This document shows, piece after piece, positions 1 through 16,366 of a stretch of 64,000 bases of DNA; the first letter of the stretch is position 1; every line of letters begins with the position of its first letter. The position numbers were made by a program, and so were the translations under genes. This stretch comes from Zychaea mexicana. Its lineage: Eukaryota; Mucoromycota; Mucoromycetes; Mucorales; Lichtheimiaceae. The DNA lies in the NCBI RefSeq assembly GCF_025766255.1, contig NW_026516800.1, positions 42,359 through 106,358 of the forward strand, written 5' to 3'. The notes beneath the pieces were generated by a model. It searched no databases. It was not told the DNA's origin and was given only the letters and a program-made list of their open reading frames with translations.

Positions 1-2559
1 TCCAAATAATCGAACGGATGCCATGGATAAAGCTTTCGCTAATGCTGAGCCGGCCGATCCAGCACTGATTTTTCGTTCACGGGGCGTAATGGCAAAGGGT
101 GGTGTGGATCCAGTGGACGATGGTGATGGTAGTTGCTGTTGTTGTTCATGAGAGCCTCGTTGTGGTATGGCTACCTGTGTCGCTGGCGAATATCGATACG
201 TCAGCTGGTTATATGGTTCTGACGTGCGTGGTGATGCATTGATTTCTAAAATTGAAATCAGCATGTATAGAGCTAAATAAAAGAAGACGAGCTAAAGTGG
301 TAGTGCTCTTACCATCTGCGAAATGATTGGTTTCAACAGCCCGTCGATCCAGTACCACATAATCTTTCAACTCATCCTCAACGTTGCTCGTATTATCTTG
401 CACATCCATCCACGGTGGTCGATTTTGATCGTTTTGCTGTTGTTGATTTCTCCATGATCTGCCACGTGAATGCAGCGGAGATTCATCCCCTCGAGTTGTC
501 CTATGCACAATGACATGTCAATCAAAACACACAAAAGTGGGGGGGGGTTTGTTTTTTTTTCCATTTCAATTACCTGCCACTGATATCTCGTGCACCGGGT
601 GACATCCTGCCAGGACTAATGTGTTCCGTTTGTTGTTGATGTTGCTGCTGCTGTTGCGCTCTTCTCCAGTCAAAATGATGTCGAGGTGTTGTCCCTGCCG
701 TTGCTGTTGTCGGTGATTGTTGAGCAAACGGAGGGGGCTCATACGGTGATGAGCTTGGTGACGGTGGACGATGATGATGAGGGATGTGATGGTTATTACT
801 CATGGTAGTGTTAGTGGCTGTCGCTGGCATGGATGATGGCCGTATTTCAGGTGATCGTCGAACTCGTGCACTGCTTGTGGAGACTGACGGGGAAGGCGAG
901 ACAGATGTGAAATTGCTGGTGACAGCTTGATGCATGAAAAACTTGTCAAATGTGATACGTTCGACGGGATCTTTTTTCAACAATTTGCGTATCAAATCCT
1001 TCAAATCATTGCCAATGCCGATCGTATCGCTTGTTGTCGTCGTTGCTGAATAGGATGATGGGTACTGCTGCTGCTGCTGCTGATCATTCATTGATGGTTT
1101 TTCGTCAGGGAAACGAATGTGGTCCTTATTTTCTTGAATCTTTTTTAGTAATTCCAGGTGATTCTGTGCTCGAAATGGCGGTCGCCCGGTGACCATTTCA
1201 TACAGGACGGCTCCGACACTCCACAGGTCCGCCTTTGCGTCGTACTTTTGGTAAGATAGGATTTCAGGGCCCATATACAAGGGTGATCCACAGAGCGTGT
1301 CGGCGAGTGTAGCGTTCGGTAAGAACCGTGCAAAGCCAAAATCAGCCACTTTGAGCAACGGCATATTGGAATCAGGATCTTCTTCGTTTCCAGGTATCAG
1401 TAGCAAGTTCTGTTGTTTTGTCGTCGTCGTCGTCGTCGTAGTGGAAGTGTTTGTTTATATTACATTCAAGACGGATAGAGTTGGTCACTTTCATGTCATG
1501 TTCCTTTCCACTTTTACATCCCCATCCTTCTAAAAGCCCTAATCCTCTCTTAAGAATATGTTTACATACTTGAGGCTTGATATCTCGATGGACCAGATTT
1601 CGGGAGCGGAGAAACTGTAGTGCGTCCGCTACACATGAAAGAGCAGAGTTGTAAGATTAGACCTTATCGCCTTTCCTATACGAATAAAATGATATATCAT
1701 TTTGATTTGAATTTTTTTTTCCCTTTCATATACCTAGCTGTTTTAAGAAATGACGGGCAAGCCGCTCAGATAGACCTCCTGACGACCTTCGAGCGCTTTT
1801 GCTTGTTCGTTTCTGTTTGATATATTGCGATAGATCGCCCATGGAGCAATATTCCATCACGAGGTAAATGTGCGTATCGGTTTTCTACATGATTCAATAA
1901 TCAGGCATGACATCAGTTACACAGATGCATTCTATCTGCTACAGTTGTTTGAGGTGTATATATATGTGACGCACCTGGCATTCTATCAACCCGACGATAT
2001 GTGGATGTCGTATTCCTTTCAGGATTGATATTTCAGATTCCAGGTTTTCCAATAGTTTCTTTGTCAGTTTGGACCGCAATACTGATTTAATCGCTACGAC
2101 CTTGTTGGTTGTCTGTTTACACACGTAGAGGCATGTGTTTATATTAATATTTACTTTTATATGCACTTTATCTCTCTCTCTCTCTCTCTCTCTTTTGCTT
2201 TCTTTTCTTCTCTGTCGGTGGGCAATGTGGTCATGTCAACGCAGCAGTTTGAATTTTAAGAAAAACCATCTTTTCAGACACTTTGCAAAGATTCAAAACT
2301 CCATGTTGACATTTGTTGACGGCCCCCACCCCGCTTTTTTAAACATTGAAGAAAAAAGAGGAAAGGGATAAAATGTATTCAGTTCAAAAAGAGCAGAAGG
2401 GTAGCTTGCCTTGTGCTGCGCCTTGTAGACAGTGGCAAAGGAACCTTGGCCGATCTTTGAACTAATTATATAATCTCCTACGAGATTCTCTTGAGAAGCT
2501 TGGTGATTTAAATTGGCAGCATTGGACGATGCAATGTGGGGTTGTGGGTTGGCTGACAT
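1..2559 (-). CDS. atg1: Atg1/ULK autophagy-initiating Ser/Thr kinase (3' end outside window)
   Basis: Atg1 starts autophagosome formation with Atg13 and scaffold partners at the pre-autophagosomal site. Seven exons assemble: 2559-2410, 2112-1975, 1884-1734, 1628-1570, 1409-574, 500-313, 245-1. The kinase domain is at about residues 30-315: glycine loop [14 protein letters not shown] lysine, catalytic loop HRDIKPQN, DFGFA, and activation segment [13 protein letters not shown] with GPE where most kinases have APE. A long Ser/Gln/Pro/Thr-rich linker follows. At the window edge [16 protein letters not shown] resembles a block conserved in fungal Atg1 before the C-terminal Atg13-binding domain, which is not in the window. 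Intron 1 has a GC donor (2409-2408) and contains (TC)11 at 2171-2192. The start is the only ATG before the glycine loop in this frame. Confidence 0.95.
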
Positions 2560-3771
2560 TTTTATGTGTGGAACTCTTTCTGTCCTTCTTTTTTTTTTCC
2601 GGTATATCGTGTGTTGTTAATATGAAAAAGAGGGAAAAGGAAAGGAAAGGCCTGGTTCATGCGGTTTAAGTGGTGGATATTCAATCTTATTACAGCCAAA
2701 TAAGGAAAATCGCATTTTTGTGCTACTATAGCAGCAACAAGCAATGATATGGCGTATTCGCTATATACCTATCTCTGCATGGGATATGGGTGCGGGGAAG
2801 AAAAGGGAGGAGGGGGGGGGGGTTACCTCCTTCCGGGTAGTAGCTTTGTCGGCGAGTGTACCAAGAACAGAGCAAGAGATGACGGGTTTATTGCCACGTT
2901 GGTGAACTGCTTGTTGTTGTCTTCGACAATAAAATGACGATGGAGTTTGCTATTGTCGTTTTCTTCATCTACTTCTCACGCCGCATCGTTCTAATCTTTT
3001 TCTCCTTTCGCTGCCATGGCTTAGGATTGAACTATCGTCTGTAGTCCAACACTTGAGCATAGAGAAAGAAGAGCAGTAGCCTGTTGAACTGTCATGACGA
3101 CGGCGCGCGATAAAGTACACAAACATGCACCTGGGTCATTTCCTCCTCTTATACAATTGTGCTGAATTATTAATACATTCGGTTGCACTGCTGACAGAGA
3201 AATTCGTAGGTCATTCTACCCAGCGGTTATGGTCACGCCTCTATCTTTGACTCTTGTTTTCATGACTACCGTATTATGAATATGAGGCGCTTACTACACC
3301 GATGTTTGCCTTTGCTGATTTACGTAAATAGCAGCCGTGGTGCTGCTGGACTGTGCACTTGAGCTGCTTACTATATCTCAATAGCATGAGTGCATCTGTT
3401 TATAGCTGCTGTAAATCTACAAAGTCGAAAAGGTAGCTATTGTGTGTGAGGCTATAAATAAGCGAACCATTTCGGTAAAATAAGAAATAAGTACGTGCCA
3501 TTACTCATTCCCAATCATATAAAAAGAGCACTTTCTTTTATAATGAAACTTACTCTTTGTTGGGCTCTGGATGAAAAGAGACAAAGAGTTAAATACTGAG
3601 GATGGTTTGTCATGATATGTATAGGATAGCGTACTGCACAGGCGGTCATGGAAGTTGATGCATTTTTAGTAAGAATCGAACTCAGAGCGAAAACGATGAA
3701 AAACCGGCAATCGGCTGCTTGATACTTCTTTTAACCCAGCTTTTCCCTTTCTCTTTTACTACTTTCACCGC
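2560..3771. other. Intergenic, no gene seen
   Basis: Shared 5' region of the divergent atg1 and A20/AN1 genes. No reading frame with family resemblance and no RNA gene was recognised. A G-rich run lies near 2806-2822. Confidence 0.5.
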
Positions 3772-4769
3772 ATGGACAATAACGATTCAAAAATACCCTC
3801 GCTTTGTACTGCGGGGTGTGGCTTCTACGGTAGCGAAATGTACAACAACATGTGCTCAAAATGCTACAAGGAGACCGCGAAATCCGAAAGCAATAAATGT
3901 AGGTATACTTGTATATATATATTACTTTTTTCATTGATAAAGACCGGCATTTATTTTTACTAACGCATTGACTGTATAAAGCTGGCGATGCTAAACCCTC
4001 ATCTGCCTCACCGAACGTATCGTCATCAGAAGCTTCTTCGAAACCAGCCTCTAGTATATCCAACAACACCACAACTGCTACAAGGGATAGCACACCGTCA
4101 ACAGATGGTGCTGTTTCTCACCAACAAGACCAACCGCGAGTTTCACGAAAACATGCACGATCACCCTCACCCATTGCCAAAGAGAGGGATTCATCCTTAC
4201 AAATCCCATCACCATTGTCGCAACAACAACAACAAGCATCGTCATCGAATACTTCCTCTTCTACCACTACTCCTATTTCTAGCACACAAGCAGCGTCTCC
4301 CGACAGCAGTGCAGCCTCTACACCCACAGCTACAAGTGAACGGCCTCAACAAGTCAATAAAGGTCGATGCTTCCGATGCAGAGTAAAGGTAGAGATGATC
4401 GTTCTATAGTAAATGTATATATATATATTGCTGGCCGTGCTCATTTTATATATTGACCCATGAAATAATAATAATATAGGTTCCTCTCGCAAAGCAAACG
4501 ATCAACAAATGCCGATGTGAATACGTATTCTGTGATTCACATCGATATCCCGATCGACATGACTGTGAAGTGGATTTTGCAAAGTTAGACAGAGGTAACG
4601 GTATTTCTTTCTCACAATCCCTCTAGGATGCTCTTATAACGGGACGACAAACGTATTTATATCGTTATTCTATCCCAAATCCCAATTAGATACGCTCGCA
4701 AAGAACAATCCCAAGTTGCATGAACGACCCAAGGGTGGCCGCTCATTCCAACGAATCGATAGTTTATAA
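3772..4769 (+). CDS. A20/AN1 zinc-finger protein (ZFAND5/6, stress-associated protein type)
   Basis: Four exons (3772-3898, 3982-4388, 4480-4594, 4690-4769) give 242 residues. An N-terminal A20 finger (about residues 11-34, CTAGCGFYGSEMYNNMCSKC) is followed by a 110-residue Ser/Thr/Gln-rich linker and a C-terminal AN1 finger (CFRCRVK, then CRCEYVFCDSH and HDC). The domain order and the short tail after the AN1 finger match the ZFAND5/6 and plant SAP families, whose A20 domains bind ubiquitin and which act in stress response and proteasome regulation. The ATG is directly ahead of the A20 finger. The linker is longer than in animal members. The specific role here is inferred from family only. 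Confidence 0.9.
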
Positions 4770-6165
4770 AAAGGGAACAATAAACTCAAACACCAGAAAC
4801 GCCAAACACACACACCTACACACACACGTATAGAAAAGAATAGTGCTTCTATATGCATTGCATTGCTCCAAACGACGAATGGTTTATTTTTGTTGTTTGT
4901 TTGGGCTCGTGATTTTCTTTGGTGATTTGAGGAGTCCATGTAGGAGTATGAGGATATGGTAGTAGAACAAGGTTGGTGATGGAGATGCTGATGATGATGG
5001 GAAAGGAGGAGACGATGGATGTAGGCTTCTGTTATACGCTTAATTGTTTTTTAAAGTTTTGGATACAATGCCTCGTGCAAATTCGCATTCTCAAACGTCT
5101 TTTCATATACAGCAGGATAAAAAAGACACCCAGAAGAGGTTCGTTTAAAAAGTAGGCAAGTAAAATGCATCCTTTTATGTGCATATAAAGAGTGTCGAGG
5201 AGTCGCAGTATCATACTTTGCTGCTATGCTATGCACCTGCTCTAGTGGTCATGGACGAATTGCATAGGTTGGAAGGTAGCAGCATTAATAAATATCAACT
5301 CTATAGATCATCTAGTTACAGATCAACAGATCTGTTGTTTTCTGGGAGACAACAACAAGGGCGAAAGTGTTCCCCACAACAACAGCCGAGAACGGGGAAC
5401 TTGTAATCCGTGTGTGTTATATTTCCAGGCATTGCTTCGTTGTGATACGGGCTCATCCCGATTATAGGTCGCACCTATTTTCCACATAGCTTGATGGCAT
5501 CACGAGCTCATGCAGGTAATTTTTCTCAGAATACAATAATCCAGTTTTTTTGTTCATCAGCTTGAACGCTCAAGACCTGTTCGTCGTCACCGCTGATGGC
5601 TTACTAACCTAACCAAGGATGACTTGTTCGTAATTGTTATTATTATGCATGATGTGTGTGTCTACTACAATCCTGCTTCCTGCTTTCACATTCTGTACGG
5701 CACAATCCACGTGATACAGTAAATGTTGGCTTGAGCGAGATTTATACATACGCTTACTATCAACTGGTCAAAGAAATGGACAACAACGTACTGGATGGTA
5801 TCATCCTGAACAATTTGACACTGTATATTATCGGTTTGCTTGCAGACACTTTTTAATAATATCTCAAAGCATTTCCGAGAGTATAAGAAGGATTCCAAAA
5901 CCACAGCAGAAAAAAAAAGTTCATGACATGTTGCGACTATTCAAACAAAAGAATAGCTGTAAATTGGAAAACGCAACACGGTGCGTATTCGATTCAATCA
6001 GTCCGTCGTTGGCGTTCATTCGTGTGTCTTTTCATTGGACACGCATAGTACCCCATTTATTTTTTAACGTGCTATCGTTGTTTCCTGCTTGAAATTTTCC
6101 TGGCTCTCTCGCTCTCTATCTTTTTCACTTCCCCTCTCTGTGTCTCTGTGTGTGGAAAAACCAAC
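4770..6165. other. Intergenic, no gene seen
   Basis: Short reading frames occur on both strands, but none shows a recognisable motif or joins convincingly through splice sites. A short CA-rich stretch lies at 4807-4830. The last 100 bases before 6166 are CT-rich, as expected of a fungal promoter/5' UTR. Confidence 0.5.
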
Positions 6166-7914
6166 ATGACTGACGTGTCAACAACGGCGATCGTCGAGCC
6201 ACTGCCGCCACAATCCGATTGGGAGTTGGCATTCGTCTATGCTTTCATATCCAACTTTCGCAAACATACCAACCACGGCATTCATCCATTCCCTGATTTG
6301 CAACCAGAGGTATACAACTTTCCTTGTGATTGCTCTCAATATAGATTGGATCGTTTATCCTGGATCAAAAAAAAAAGTTGGGATCCGTACGTGACCAAAA
6401 CTGATTACAACACCCTTTTTGATCGTCTGGGGGGAACGTTAGGATCTCGAACAAGCATTACATCTAGAATCGAGTGAACTCTTGGACGATCTGTTGGGTA
6501 GTTTCTTGAGCAACGTCTTGAATCGAAAAAAACGCCTCGAGTAAAAGTTCTTTTTTGCTTATTACGCGCGTGAGTGTCGTCATTATAATATTATTTATGC
6601 GTACTATTTTTTTAGGAGCAAGCATCATGTCAAGGAACTGTCAAAGCTCATCAATACAAAACTACAAGCTCTTGAAGTTAATCTGGATCATAACCCTTTG
6701 AGTCAAGTTTCGTCATTTGGCGCGCTTCCTGCAGCTGTCAAGGTAATAGAAGGAAGAGGAGAAAGAAAGTCTCATAGGATGATGTATGTTGTGTGTAATG
6801 TGGCTTTGATCCCTTGCTAGTAAGCTTCTTAAGCGCCAATGAATAAATTCAAGTAACCACTCTATCCATTCTTCCTAATAGTTGAAAATACTGCGATCGT
6901 TGGTGGAATGGCAACTTCAAGAAAGTACTTTGATACGTTCTATACTCGACACGGCTCTTAAATCAAGCGACGTCTTACGACTACAGCCGATTGGAACGGA
7001 CAGCGAAAAACGAATATATTGGCATTTTGGAGGTAATAAGCAGTAAAGCATGGACAGCATAGATTAGGTCATCACACTGCTGCTATCACGTACCGCTTTG
7101 ATCTATCGTGTTGGAAAAAAAGCAGGAGAGGCCAAGAACAACAGCAACACCATATTAATTTTGAGCTCGTATACGATGAAACATGGTAGATGCGGCTTGG
7201 CTATGGCGTGAAAAGCCAACATTAAAAGCGAAATATCGCTGGGAGACTGTATGTCGCGACCTCGAAGAGCTACAGCAGTTTACAGAGAATCTATCAAAAG
7301 ACAAACGACACGAGAGAGCACTGTATCAGCATCTGATAGAGCAAGTAATTCCGTACGTCGAAAATGCACAGCGTAAACGTCAACGAAAAGCAAGGGCATT
7401 AGAACGTCAATTAGCAGTAGCAGAAGAGCTTGCGACGCCAAGACGATTACGATCACGAGAAAATGTCAAACCTGTAAAATATACATTCGATGATGATTTC
7501 GACGACGCGTTTGAAGACGAAGGAGCAGTATCAGATGGATTTCAAGCGGACGAGGGGATGGACGAGGACGACGATGAAGAAAGTAGCGGTGGTGAGGAGA
7601 TGGAAGGAACGCAAAGAGCCACACAAATGCCTGTACGATCAAGTCGTAGACTCAATCCAGGTCGACGGCGACGACGATCCTCAGTAGCATCTTTATCATT
7701 GTCACCTTCACCAACACCACCACATCCCATACCGTCCACTACGCACGATAATAATAGCAACAACAATCATTCGCAAGCAACACATTCGCCAGCATCATTA
7801 TCACCATCATCATCGCAAATATCAGTGGGAACAGAAAAGGGACAAGAAGGAGAAGTAATCTACAGTAATGGCTACACGACTCTACAAGAAAATGAAAATA
7901 TCCTTGTTGACTGA
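6166..7914 (+). CDS. DDT/WHIM-domain chromatin-remodelling cofactor (CECR2/RSF1-like)
   Basis: Five exons (6166-6309, 6443-6540, 6616-6742, 6882-7032, 7190-7914) give 414 residues. Residues 18-85 resemble a DDT domain (DWELAFVYAFISNF, then DLEQALHLESSELLDDLLG). Exon 4 carries a WHIM-type block ending LQPIGTDSEKRIYWHFG. Exon 5 continues with a charged helical segment (WETVCRDLEELQQF), an acidic stretch, an Arg-rich patch and a Ser/Pro tail. DDT plus WHIM proteins pair with ISWI-type ATPases and read linker DNA; nuclear location fits the basic patches. The last acceptor is uncertain: only tag at 7187-7189 keeps the frame open into exon 5, but a frame reading GQEQQQHHINFELVYDETW just upstream also looks coding and would need a one-base shift. 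Confidence 0.72.
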
Positions 7915-9981
7915 AAGGAGAAAAAAAAACACCCTCTTTGCACTTTTCCTACTTTGCATAATTGACATTTTACATAAAGAAAATCTTACAAGACATTCAT
8001 GCATCATTAAATCACTACTTTTTTTTTCTTTTGCTTTGTAATACCAAATTGGATAATTATTCTTGTTTTTTTCTGATCCGTCCTTTTTCTACTACTTGTG
8101 CTTAAAACCTAAGTTGCTCAACTCATATTGTATCATACTCCTAGAAATAATAAGAAAATTATATATTAGATTCTCTTTATAAGATACGTAAATCACTAAT
8201 AGTAGAAGGGGTACACTACATAGTCGTGTGTTCGTTTATCAGCTAGGTAATTCAGTTTGGATACGTTAATGTAGCATGCATGTAAGGTAACAGAGCTCAG
8301 AATGAACACAAGCTGTAAAATTCTCCCGGAATAATCAATAGAGACATTGGTTAGTCTCCATAGATGCGATCGACTCAAGAGCGATATGTTTGAGCGACCT
8401 GTTCGTTATTTTGCACTTTTGTAGATTGAGCAGGTTAAGAAGATAACTCGCTGACATGGCTAATAGGAGCCGGGACATGAAACAGAAGGTAAGCATACAT
8501 CGATAAGCAATTGTGTGATGACAGGAACCACTCCTCTAAACGTTACAAATTCTCGTCAACAAATATCAATAAGATCATTCACGGCTGCTTAATATAGAGC
8601 CACTGCACACCAAAGAGGGTCAACTGAAGATGCGCTGGGGTTAAACAGGGCATCACAGTATTCCAACAGTATGGGATCAAGCTGATACTGATATGCATGA
8701 TTGATGGAATAAGAGTCCTTTGACTTGTAATGATCAGAGAAGTATTATAATAATGCGAGGCGTGACACTATAAGCAACTGCCAGTTAAAAACAGCATGGG
8801 TCACGTAATTGCTAAATTGAAAGCGAACCCTTTTACGCGAAACTGTTGTGACCTATAGTATGAGAGCATCCGACCACAGTTGTCGCTTGTCAAGCATTAC
8901 TAGATACTGTATGGTTTTCTCGTTGCTAAAAATTCTGTTATCCTCGCGGTTCGAGAACTCGTCGTATGTATCCTGTTAAAAATCCTGCGCTTCAGCTGTT
9001 GCCGGCAGCAAAAGGTGGGTTTCTTCATCTTTCTTGCCTTGAACGTAAAGAACGGCCAGAGAGGAGGGATATCTTGTTTAACGCTTTCACGTTGCATCGT
9101 CATCCATCGTGGGTTACAGTGATAAGTGTTTTCGCAGTAAATAGTGTGTGCTGCATATTGCGATGGTTTTAGTTCTTATGCAACAAGCGTGATTTTCTTC
9201 CGTAAGAATATGTATTGTTTCCATATTTTATTGCTCCCTGTGCACTTTATTCTATGAACATTGTATCCTTTGTAGATGCGTAGATGTCTTTATGCTACAA
9301 GATGGGTTCCATATACAATTGTGAACATAGTTTTGAACATTAATTCTCTCCTCGAAATTAACAGCAATCACTCTTAGTAGTATGTCACGTGCAAATATCT
9401 ACTGTTGCAGCTTACTTATATCATAAAAGATCTGGTGAGAGTGTAAAGAAAATCCATATACCATTGCAAACGCTGTGCTCTTGCAGACAACGTAGCAGCT
9501 CATCAAAGTTTACGATTAGATGATTGATAACTTTTCAAGTTTTTTGTGATAGCAGCGACATCATCCAGCACGATGGCTATTTGTCAAGCTAATGTAAGAG
9601 CGTATGAAGTGTACATGGTAACATGCAATGGTACTTGTGTCCACTGTTTATATATGCGATCCGAAACGGCAAATCCATGGAAGAAAAAGCACAGTCGTAT
9701 ATTTGACTCTCTGCACAAACGATGGTAACAACCCCAAAAAAAGGTCCCCTTGACCTCTTGACCTTCCCACAGCATAAACCAAGCGCATTTACAGCGATGA
9801 TAGATCCCATATACAAGCTTGATATAATCTTCCACATATAAAGTACCCGTTTCGAATTTAAAGTGTAACGCAAGAGGATAAGAAAAAAAAGAGAAAAAGA
9901 ATCTATCGAACTTTTATATATGTGAAATACTGTACAAATTGGGCTTCACGTTTTTCAATCAGTGTATGTGTTTTTTCTTTT
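7915..9981. other. Intergenic, no gene seen
   Basis: About 2 kb between the 3' ends of two convergent genes. AT-rich 3' UTR-like sequence covers the first 250 bases. Small reading frames (for example 8966-9172 and 9584-9873) lack recognisable motifs. No tRNA or other RNA gene was recognised. Confidence 0.5.
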
Positions 9982-10591
9982 TTACTTCTTTCCACTCTGC
10001 TCTGCCTCCATACGAGCATGCAGCTCTTCACTGATTTCCTTCAATCGCGTCCGTTCTTGTTCTGGTGCACGGAATCGCCAACCCTTCATCTTGCGACCTG
10101 CGCTCTTTGATCCCAACTTGAACTGTTCTCGTTCCAATGCACACCACTCTGGTTCTGCTGGCCAAGTGAATGGTGCGTCGACGGTCACGATTGCCTTTTT
10201 GTATGCTGCTTGAGCAACCCCCATTTTACCGGTACGCGCTTTTTTGTGAACTGTTGCGTAGTTCATGGTTCGTACTTCTTGTATATTGACGCCGTAAATG
10301 TTTGTGAGATAAGAGTGAATGTCAAATTTGTTGCAGCTCGGAGGGACACGGAAAGCAACTTGGTTGGGTTGAAGGTTGGGCGATCGAACCATTTTGAAAA
10401 CAATGTTGGGGAGGTAGACCTTGTCTATTATAAATATAAAGTGGCAATATTAATGCATGTTGTTTCATTGTGTTTTTGAGTGACCCATCGTGTGTTTGTG
10501 TATGCGCGTCGTGTTTGTACTGCAGGTTTGTTGAGGTATATTTTAGCAAGCACGGGAACTTACTCAGGCCTTGACGGAAAGATGTTGACAT
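9982..10591 (-). CDS. Mitochondrial large-subunit ribosomal protein uL23m
   Basis: Two exons (10591-10564 and 10424-9982) give 156 residues. After the splice the protein reads NKVYLPNIVFKMVRSPNLQP, then VAFRVPPSCNKFDIHSYL and IYGVNIQEVRTMNY, the conserved start of mitochondrial L23 (yeast Mrp20/YmL41). L23 sits at the exit tunnel of the mitoribosome, near the inner membrane. The C-terminal half (WCALEREQF, GWRFRAPEQE) is a basic and charged extension typical of the mitochondrial form. A first exon of only nine codons plus one base encodes the start. Confidence 0.9.
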
Positions 10592-12005
10592 GGTTTGTAA
10601 GTCGGTAAGGGTAGAGTGGAACCTGAAAACAACAGCGCCATTTGCTTTCGAAAAGATTAAAAAAAAAGTGGTCACACCACTGAGCGCTGGCTGGTTTTTG
10701 GCGTGCATTGTAGTTGCTGTGCAATTAGGGAACAGCCCTTTAAACCAGCTACACCAACTTTAATCTTTTTATACGGATATGATGTCTACATCGAGCAATA
10801 CAAGCCCCCATCGTATGAGTAACGATTCAGGAAGCTATTTAAATAACTTAGGGCGTATAACTGGCAAGGAAATATAACGAATTCAAAAGGTTTACGTTGA
10901 TGCATTGTGAATCGTAAGCACATATCCCTAGAATTACATCCAACACCTAGCTCCATCACAAGATAAGCGCAAACAATCCATATTAGCATTCATATAGCAG
11001 TACATCAACAGACTTGAAGGATTTACGGTCGACTTCTCGGGGAGGATTACAAATTCGATGAACTTACTGCAGCATACGGCGAACACTTCTTTAGACGAAT
11101 TTGTTCTTACCCCAAAGACGATCATGAATTTCGTTTAGTTAGGTTTTTTTTTCCATTAATGGGTAGACCTATTATGCAGGAAATAAGGGTTGATAGCAGC
11201 GTTCTTGTTATTGCTATTTGCCACGCCTCTACCACAAATGCTTTCACCACCAATTCCTCCTCCTAAAGACAATAAATTTCGCGCATTTTTATAATGGCAG
11301 ACTGTTTAATTCTCCTAGCATCTACTGTATCGCTGATTAAAACGACACTGGGTTCTCTTACAGTCATGACATGAAGCTATGATCTGATGAACGTTGGTCC
11401 TTCCTTCCTGTCTTGAATTGTGATGAATGCCCCCTTGACTACGTTTTTCAGGGGCATCAGTGTCGCTGGCAGTGGCCATGATGACCGGCCACATGGTGAT
11501 CGAATTCAATAAACCATATGGGTTGTCGTGAGTGCATGCGAAAGAAAAGGGCGAACATGTCAGTGGCGCTTATCTCTTGCCGAAGCAGTATTGTTACGCA
11601 TGTAATCCTTGTTGCATTAACACGTACGAAATAAAGAGCATTACATACTACGTTGGTAGTAACAGTAGCATATATGCTGTTAGTGTGAGTATAATCAGAG
11701 GGGGCTATACATATAAGAGCAAGATGGTTACGCATCATCGAATGTTATGCGGCAATATTATGCATATATACGATGGCTATACAAAGCAGCAGAAGCACAA
11801 CGACATTCCCTTACAGCTTACAGCGCACCCTAATGCAAATGGATCGAAAAAGCTCCGTGGCACAGCCCAATGAACCCAAACAACAACAAACAACCCCCCC
11901 TCTCCGTTTCACTCATATATAAGACACATATCCCACATAAAAGGTTCCTCTTTTTTATAATTCTGTTTGAGCTTAAGAAAAAGAAAAAGAAAAACATAAA
12001 CCGAT
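10592..12005. other. Intergenic, no gene seen
   Basis: Shared upstream region of the divergent uL23m and PKC genes. No supported reading frame or RNA gene. A frame beginning at 11839 (MDRKSSVAQPNEPKQQQ) was considered as a PKC first exon but has no good donor in phase. Confidence 0.45.

Positions 12006-16366
<4,361 letters not shown>

Noticed and set aside
3650..3700. tRNA on the minus strand (GAGTTCGATTC box)
   Set aside because: Only the B-box-like string is present; no A box at the right distance and no cloverleaf.
11839..11925. Alternative first exon of pkc1 (MDRKSSVAQPNEPKQQQ)
   Set aside because: No donor in the right phase before the stop; ATG GCC|GTGAGT at 12006 fits better.
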